Shown here one piece after another: positions 4,668-7,902 of a stretch of DNA of 7,902 bases (position 1 is its first letter; every line of letters begins with the position of its first letter). The notes under the pieces were generated by a model. The model made no database searches. It was given only the letters and a program-made list of their open reading frames with translations, and was not told the DNA's origin. The stretch covers positions 1,536 through 9,437 of the forward strand of contig JAJSZO010000095.1 in NCBI GenBank assembly GCA_030262795.1, written 5' to 3'. Source of the DNA: Deltaproteobacteria bacterium. GTDB lineage: Bacteria > Desulfobacterota > Desulfobacteria > Desulfobacterales > ETH-SRB1. The translations under genes were made by a program, and so were the position numbers.

Positions 4668-6254
4668 ATGTATCTTGTAACTGCTGGTGAAATGCAGGAA
4701 ATGGATAAACAAACTATTGAATCATTTGGGCTTCCCGGTAGGGTGCTTATGGAAAATGCCGGTATGGGTGCAACTCAAATATTATTAAAACAATTTAAAG
4801 GTCTTATTAACAAAAGAATCGGCATTGTAGCCGGACGCGGAAATAACGGCGGAGACGGTTTTGTAATGGCCAGATATCTTTCCCAAAAAGGCGTAAGCGT
4901 GACCGTATATCTACTTGCCAAAAAATCTATGGTTAAAGGTGATGCCGCTGAAAACTTGAACATTCTATCCCCGTTAGACATCGCCGTAATAGAAATGCCG
5001 GATCAAAAAGCTTTTTTAAAGCACAAGACCTCAATGCTTCACCAGGATATATGGATTGATGCCATACTGGGGACCGGACTAAAATCGGATGTCAAAGGGT
5101 ATTTCCGAAAAATTATTGATTTTATTAACGGCTCGGATAAACCTGTTTTTTCAGTGGACATACCTTCCGGGCTTAATGCAGATACAGGACGGCCTTGCGG
5201 AGTCTGTATCCAGGCACATACAACAGCGACCTTTGCATTTGCCAAAACAGGTCATTTGATTTTTCCGGGAGCAACTTATACAGGAAACCTCGAAATAGTA
5301 GATATCGGCATACCTGACTATATTGTTAAAAATGTAGGACCCAGACAATTCCTTCTTACATCCGAGATAGTCAGGACTGTGCTGCAAAAAAGATCACCCG
5401 AAACCCATAAGGGCAATACCGGACATCTCTTAATTATTGCCGGCTCGACCGGCAAAACCGGCGCAGCAGCCATGACAGCAATGTCTGCAATGCGTTCAGG
5501 CGCAGGACTTGTAAGTCTCGGGATACCAAAAAGCCTGAATCCTGTTTTAGAAAGCCAGGTTCTTGAGGTAATGACGAGTCCTCTTCCGGAAGCCAAAGGC
5601 GGCATGCTCAACGAATCATCATTCGATAAAATTATGGATCTGATTCCCGGCAAAAAGTGCCTTGCTGTTGGGCCTGGACTTGGAACTGCTTTTGGCACTA
5701 AAAATCTTATTATTCGAATTATTCAGGAATGCGGTCTGCCGATTATAATTGATGCGGATGGTTTAAATAACCTTATTGATAACATCAATATACTAAAAAA
5801 CTTGAAGCCCTCGGTTATATTGACCCCGCATCCCGGAGAACTGTCAAGGCTGACAGGCAGGCCTGTAAGCTTTATTCAGAATGATCGGATAAATTGTGCC
5901 AGAAACTTTGCAAAAAAATTTAAAGTTCATATTGTTCTTAAAGGAGCAAGAACTGTAATTGCTCATCCTGATGGAAAAGTTTTTATTAATCCAACCGGCA
6001 ATCCTGGAATGGCTTCCGGCGGTATGGGGGATGTGCTAACCGGAATTATTGCAGGCTTTGTTACACAGGGCTATTCTCCTGAATCGGCCACTCATGCGGG
6101 CGTATATTTACACGGAGCTGCCGCTGATACACAGGCGAAAAACAAGGCTTCTTTCGGTTACCTCGCAACAGAAGTTATGAATGCTATCCCGGGGGAGATA
6201 CAACATTTAATCAATGATCAACAAACAAATCCAAATAATAACCAAGTCTCTTGA
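4668..6254 (+). CDS. nnr: Bifunctional NAD(P)H-hydrate repair enzyme (NnrE-NnrD fusion)
   Basis: This enzyme repairs damaged NADH and NADPH hydrates: the N-terminal YjeF_N domain epimerises the R and S forms and the C-terminal ribokinase-like domain dehydrates the S form using ADP. I start at the ATG at 4668 (528 residues), because GGAG at 4658-4661 is 6 nt upstream and the protein then begins MYLVTAGEM, as the family does; an ATG at 4656 lacks a Shine-Dalgarno. Epimerase motifs: GRGNNGGDG (56-64), DAILGTG (131-137) and DIPSGLNADTG (164-174). Dehydratase motifs: HKGNTGHLLIIAGS (247-260), IIDADGLNN (360-368), TPHPGE (386-391) and GNPGMASGGMGD (444-455), with the presumed catalytic Asp455. Length and domain order are normal. 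The last 41 bp overlap tsaE, the usual partner. Confidence 0.94.
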   Translation: MYLVTAGEMQEMDKQTIESFGLPGRVLMENAGMGATQILLKQFKGLINKRIGIVAGRGNNGGDGFVMARYLSQKGVSVTVYLLAKKSMVKGDAAENLNILSPLDIAVIEMPDQKAFLKHKTSMLHQDIWIDAILGTGLKSDVKGYFRKIIDFINGSDKPVFSVDIPSGLNADTGRPCGVCIQAHTTATFAFAKTGHLIFPGATYTGNLEIVDIGIPDYIVKNVGPRQFLLTSEIVRTVLQKRSPETHKGNTGHLLIIAGSTGKTGAAAMTAMSAMRSGAGLVSLGIPKSLNPVLESQVLEVMTSPLPEAKGGMLNESSFDKIMDLIPGKKCLAVGPGLGTAFGTKNLIIRIIQECGLPIIIDADGLNNLIDNINILKNLKPSVILTPHPGELSRLTGRPVSFIQNDRINCARNFAKKFKVHIVLKGARTVIAHPDGKVFINPTGNPGMASGGMGDVLTGIIAGFVTQGYSPESATHAGVYLHGAAADTQAKNKASFGYLATEVMNAIPGEIQHLINDQQTNPNNNQVS

Positions 6255-6696
6255 TGAAACTCAATCACTTGGGGAAAAAACAGGAAAACACCTTGAGCCC
6301 GGAACTGTTTTAGCCCTGATCGGCGACCTCGGAAGCGGAAAAACCACATTTGTTCAAGGATTGGCGAGAGGTCTTGATGTCCCGGATGATTATTATATAA
6401 CAAGCCCAACTTACACTTTGATAAATGAATATCCCGGGCGATATCATTTATTTCATGTTGATCTTTATCGCATAGAAAATCATGCTGATTTTGATGATAT
6501 CGGCCTTTACGAAATACTTCGCAATGACGGAATTGTAGCTATCGAATGGGCAGATAAACTTCCGAAAAATCTTCTTCCGGAATATTTGGCAATTCATATA
6601 GATATATTGAATGATGAATCACGAAAAATCATCATGGTTGCGCATGGACTTAGAGAGGAAGATCTGATAAAAAAGATGGAGAAAAAATGGGATTAA
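6214..6696 (+). CDS. tsaE: tRNA t6A biosynthesis ATPase TsaE
   Basis: TsaE is the ATPase that works with TsaB and TsaD to make N6-threonylcarbamoyladenosine at position 37 of tRNAs reading ANN codons. At 160 residues it has the normal length. It shows the P-loop GDLGSGKTT (37-45), the family-specific SPTYTL (64-69), HVDLYR (81-86) and IEWADK (110-115), a Walker B-like element. The ATG at 6214 is the first possible start, because an in-frame stop lies at 6208-6210. It overlaps nnr by 41 bp and has no well-spaced Shine-Dalgarno (a G-rich run at 6191-6196 is about 17 nt away), so coupling to nnr translation is likely. Its last 10 bp overlap lysC. The tsaB and tsaD partners are not in the window. 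Confidence 0.94.
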   Translation: MINKQIQIITKSLDETQSLGEKTGKHLEPGTVLALIGDLGSGKTTFVQGLARGLDVPDDYYITSPTYTLINEYPGRYHLFHVDLYRIENHADFDDIGLYEILRNDGIVAIEWADKLPKNLLPEYLAIHIDILNDESRKIIMVAHGLREEDLIKKMEKKWD

Positions 6697-7902
6697 TTGT
6701 TCAAAAATACGGAGGTACCTCTGTAGCTGATCTTGAGCGAATCCGTTATGTCGCAAACAGGGTTGCAAAAACATTTGACAAGGGAAACAATGTAGTTGTG
6801 GTCCTTTCGGCTATGGCAGGTGCCACAGATGATCTGCTCGACATGGCTGGCCGGATTACCGACTCTCCGGAAAGGCGTGAGCTTGATGTTTTGCTTGCCA
6901 CAGGAGAGCAAACAACCGCAGCCCTTCTATCAATAACATTAAAATCAATGAACTACCCTGCAAAATCATTGCTGGGATATCAGGCAGAAGTTTTAACAAA
7001 CCGCGATTTTGGTAATGCACGTATTCTTGACATAGGAGCCGGCCGTATTAAAGAGCTTGTTGAAAAAAACAATATAGTAGTTGTTGCCGGATTCCAGGGC
7101 TGTGATCCTGATGGAAACATCACGACTCTTGGCCGCGGAGGCTCAGATACATCTGCCGTAGCAATAGCCACTGCAATTAAGGCAGATATGTGTGAAATTT
7201 ATACTGATGTTGACGGTATTTACACTGCCGATCCGAATATTTGCAAGAAAGCAAGAAAGCTTGACAAAATATCCTATGACGAAATGCTGGAAATGTCTAG
7301 CCTTGGCGCCAAGGTGCTGCAAATCCGTTCGGTTGAATTTGCAAAAAAATATAATGTCCCGGTACATGTTAGATCATCTTTCAGTGAAAAGGAGGGAACT
7401 ATGGTTGTTAATGAAGATTCCGGGATGGAACATCTTGAAGTATCCGGCGTAACCTGTAATAAGAATGAAGCACGTATAACCCTGAAAAAAGTTTCCGATC
7501 AGCCGGGAATCGCAGCAAAAATTTTTTCTCCCCTTGCAAAGTCAGGCATTCTTGTTGACATGATAATTCAGAATACCAGAGCAAGCGGCCTGACCGATCT
7601 TACCTTCACGGTTGCAAAAACTGATTACAATAGAGCGCTGGAAATATCAAAAAAAGTGGCTGAAGAAATTAAAGCAGAAAAGGTGTTGTCAGCCGAAAAT
7701 ATCGCAAAGATATCTGTTACCGGTGTTGGAATGAAGAGTCACTCCGGAGTAGCCGCAAAAATGTTTTCTACTCTTGCCAACGAAAATATTAATATTAGAT
7801 TGATAAGCACTTCGGAAATCAGGATATCCTGTGTAATTGAAGAAAAGTATTCAGAACTGGCGGTTCGGGTGCTTCATTCAGCCTTTGGGTTGGACAAAGA
7901 CT
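6687..7902 (+). CDS. lysC: Aspartate kinase (3' end cut by window edge)
   Basis: Aspartate kinase phosphorylates L-aspartate, the committed step toward lysine (or diaminopimelate), threonine and methionine. The open frame gives 405 residues plus one base without a stop and ends at AFGLDKD, where family members normally finish, so only a few residues are missing. Catalytic-domain motifs are KYGGTSV (7-13), VLSAMAGATDDL (39-50), TGEQ (72-75), LGRGGSDTSAVAIA (148-161) and YTDVDGIYTADP (172-183). Two C-terminal ACT domains (about 260-405) include SDQPGIAAKIF (270-280), the SGLTDLTFTV block (300-309) and LISTSEIRISCV (372-383), implying feedback control, probably by lysine and/or threonine. The ATG is preceded by GGAG (6678-6681) with 5 nt spacing and overlaps tsaE by 10 bp. 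An internal start may also be used (see 7389-7403). Confidence 0.95.
   Translation, partial: MGLIVQKYGGTSVADLERIRYVANRVAKTFDKGNNVVVVLSAMAGATDDLLDMAGRITDSPERRELDVLLATGEQTTAALLSITLKSMNYPAKSLLGYQAEVLTNRDFGNARILDIGAGRIKELVEKNNIVVVAGFQGCDPDGNITTLGRGGSDTSAVAIATAIKADMCEIYTDVDGIYTADPNICKKARKLDKISYDEMLEMSSLGAKVLQIRSVEFAKKYNVPVHVRSSFSEKEGTMVVNEDSGMEHLEVSGVTCNKNEARITLKKVSDQPGIAAKIFSPLAKSGILVDMIIQNTRASGLTDLTFTVAKTDYNRALEISKKVAEEIKAEKVLSAENIAKISVTGVGMKSHSGVAAKMFSTLANENINIRLISTSEIRISCVIEEKYSELAVRVLHSAFGLDKD
7389..7403 (+). promoter_or_regulatory. Candidate internal ribosome-binding site and start codon in lysC
   Basis: AAGGAGG (7389-7395) is a near-perfect Shine-Dalgarno 5 nt before an ATG at 7401 that is in frame with lysC (Met239). 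Translation from it would yield the two ACT domains without the kinase domain, like the beta subunit made from internal starts of lysC in Bacillus subtilis and Corynebacterium glutamicum. A further in-frame ATG at 7425 (Met247) has no good Shine-Dalgarno. The site also encodes a commonly seen Glu-Gly-Thr linker, so chance is possible. Confidence 0.4.

Noticed and set aside
5443..5462. GC-rich GCCGG/CCGGC inverted repeat in nnr
   Set aside because: It encodes the conserved glycine-rich AGSTGKTGA loop of the dehydratase; base composition is explained by the codons.
5318..5698. Antisense open frame of 126 codons inside nnr
   Set aside because: It is a shadow of the strongly conserved Nnr dehydratase domain on the opposite strand, with no ribosome-binding site or recognisable protein.

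Overview
This AT-rich bacterial window carries conserved housekeeping genes and an unusual load of small intergenic repeats. The order pgpH-ybeY-pdxJ-nnr-tsaE-lysC, with a divergent cvpA, resembles a cluster I know from Desulfobacterota (former Deltaproteobacteria; Desulfobacterales-like). That assignment rests on gene order, protein character and repeat style, not on a database search.

Layout. Bases 1-32 hold a telomere-like heptamer array with strong G-quadruplex potential. cvpA (45-578, minus) encodes a small inner-membrane protein. A 224-bp divergent gap (579-802) carries a candidate extended -10 promoter and a lone half-copy of a REP-type motif. pgpH (803-3172) encodes a membrane HD-domain phosphodiesterase of the 7TM-HD family, probably acting on c-di-AMP. 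ybeY (3072-3512) is nested 101 bp into its 3' end. A 112-bp gap follows, filled by two head-to-head heptamer arrays that could fold into a hairpin. pdxJ (3625-4374) has its last 13 codons inside a REP-like palindrome. The next gap (4375-4667) contains the rest of that palindrome, another heptamer tract and a 143-bp MITE-like palindromic element with an apparent AAAT target duplication. nnr (4668-6254), tsaE (6214-6696) and lysC (6687 to the window edge) overlap end to end and look translationally coupled.

Function. The genes cover rRNA maturation (YbeY), tRNA t6A modification (TsaE), pyridoxal phosphate synthesis (PdxJ), NAD(P)H-hydrate repair (Nnr), nucleotide second-messenger turnover (PgpH-type) and the first step of the aspartate amino-acid family (LysC). 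They do not form one pathway; this is a conserved housekeeping neighbourhood. acpS, which commonly follows pdxJ, is not present between pdxJ and nnr, and the repeats sit at exactly that place.

I see no novel multi-gene system such as a defence or biosynthetic island. The noteworthy material is the heptamer repeat families at three loci, the REP repeat recruited into PdxJ coding sequence, the MITE-like element, the long pgpH/ybeY overlap, and a strong in-frame Shine-Dalgarno plus ATG inside lysC that resembles the internal beta-subunit start known from Bacillus and Corynebacterium. There are no tRNA, rRNA or CRISPR signatures.
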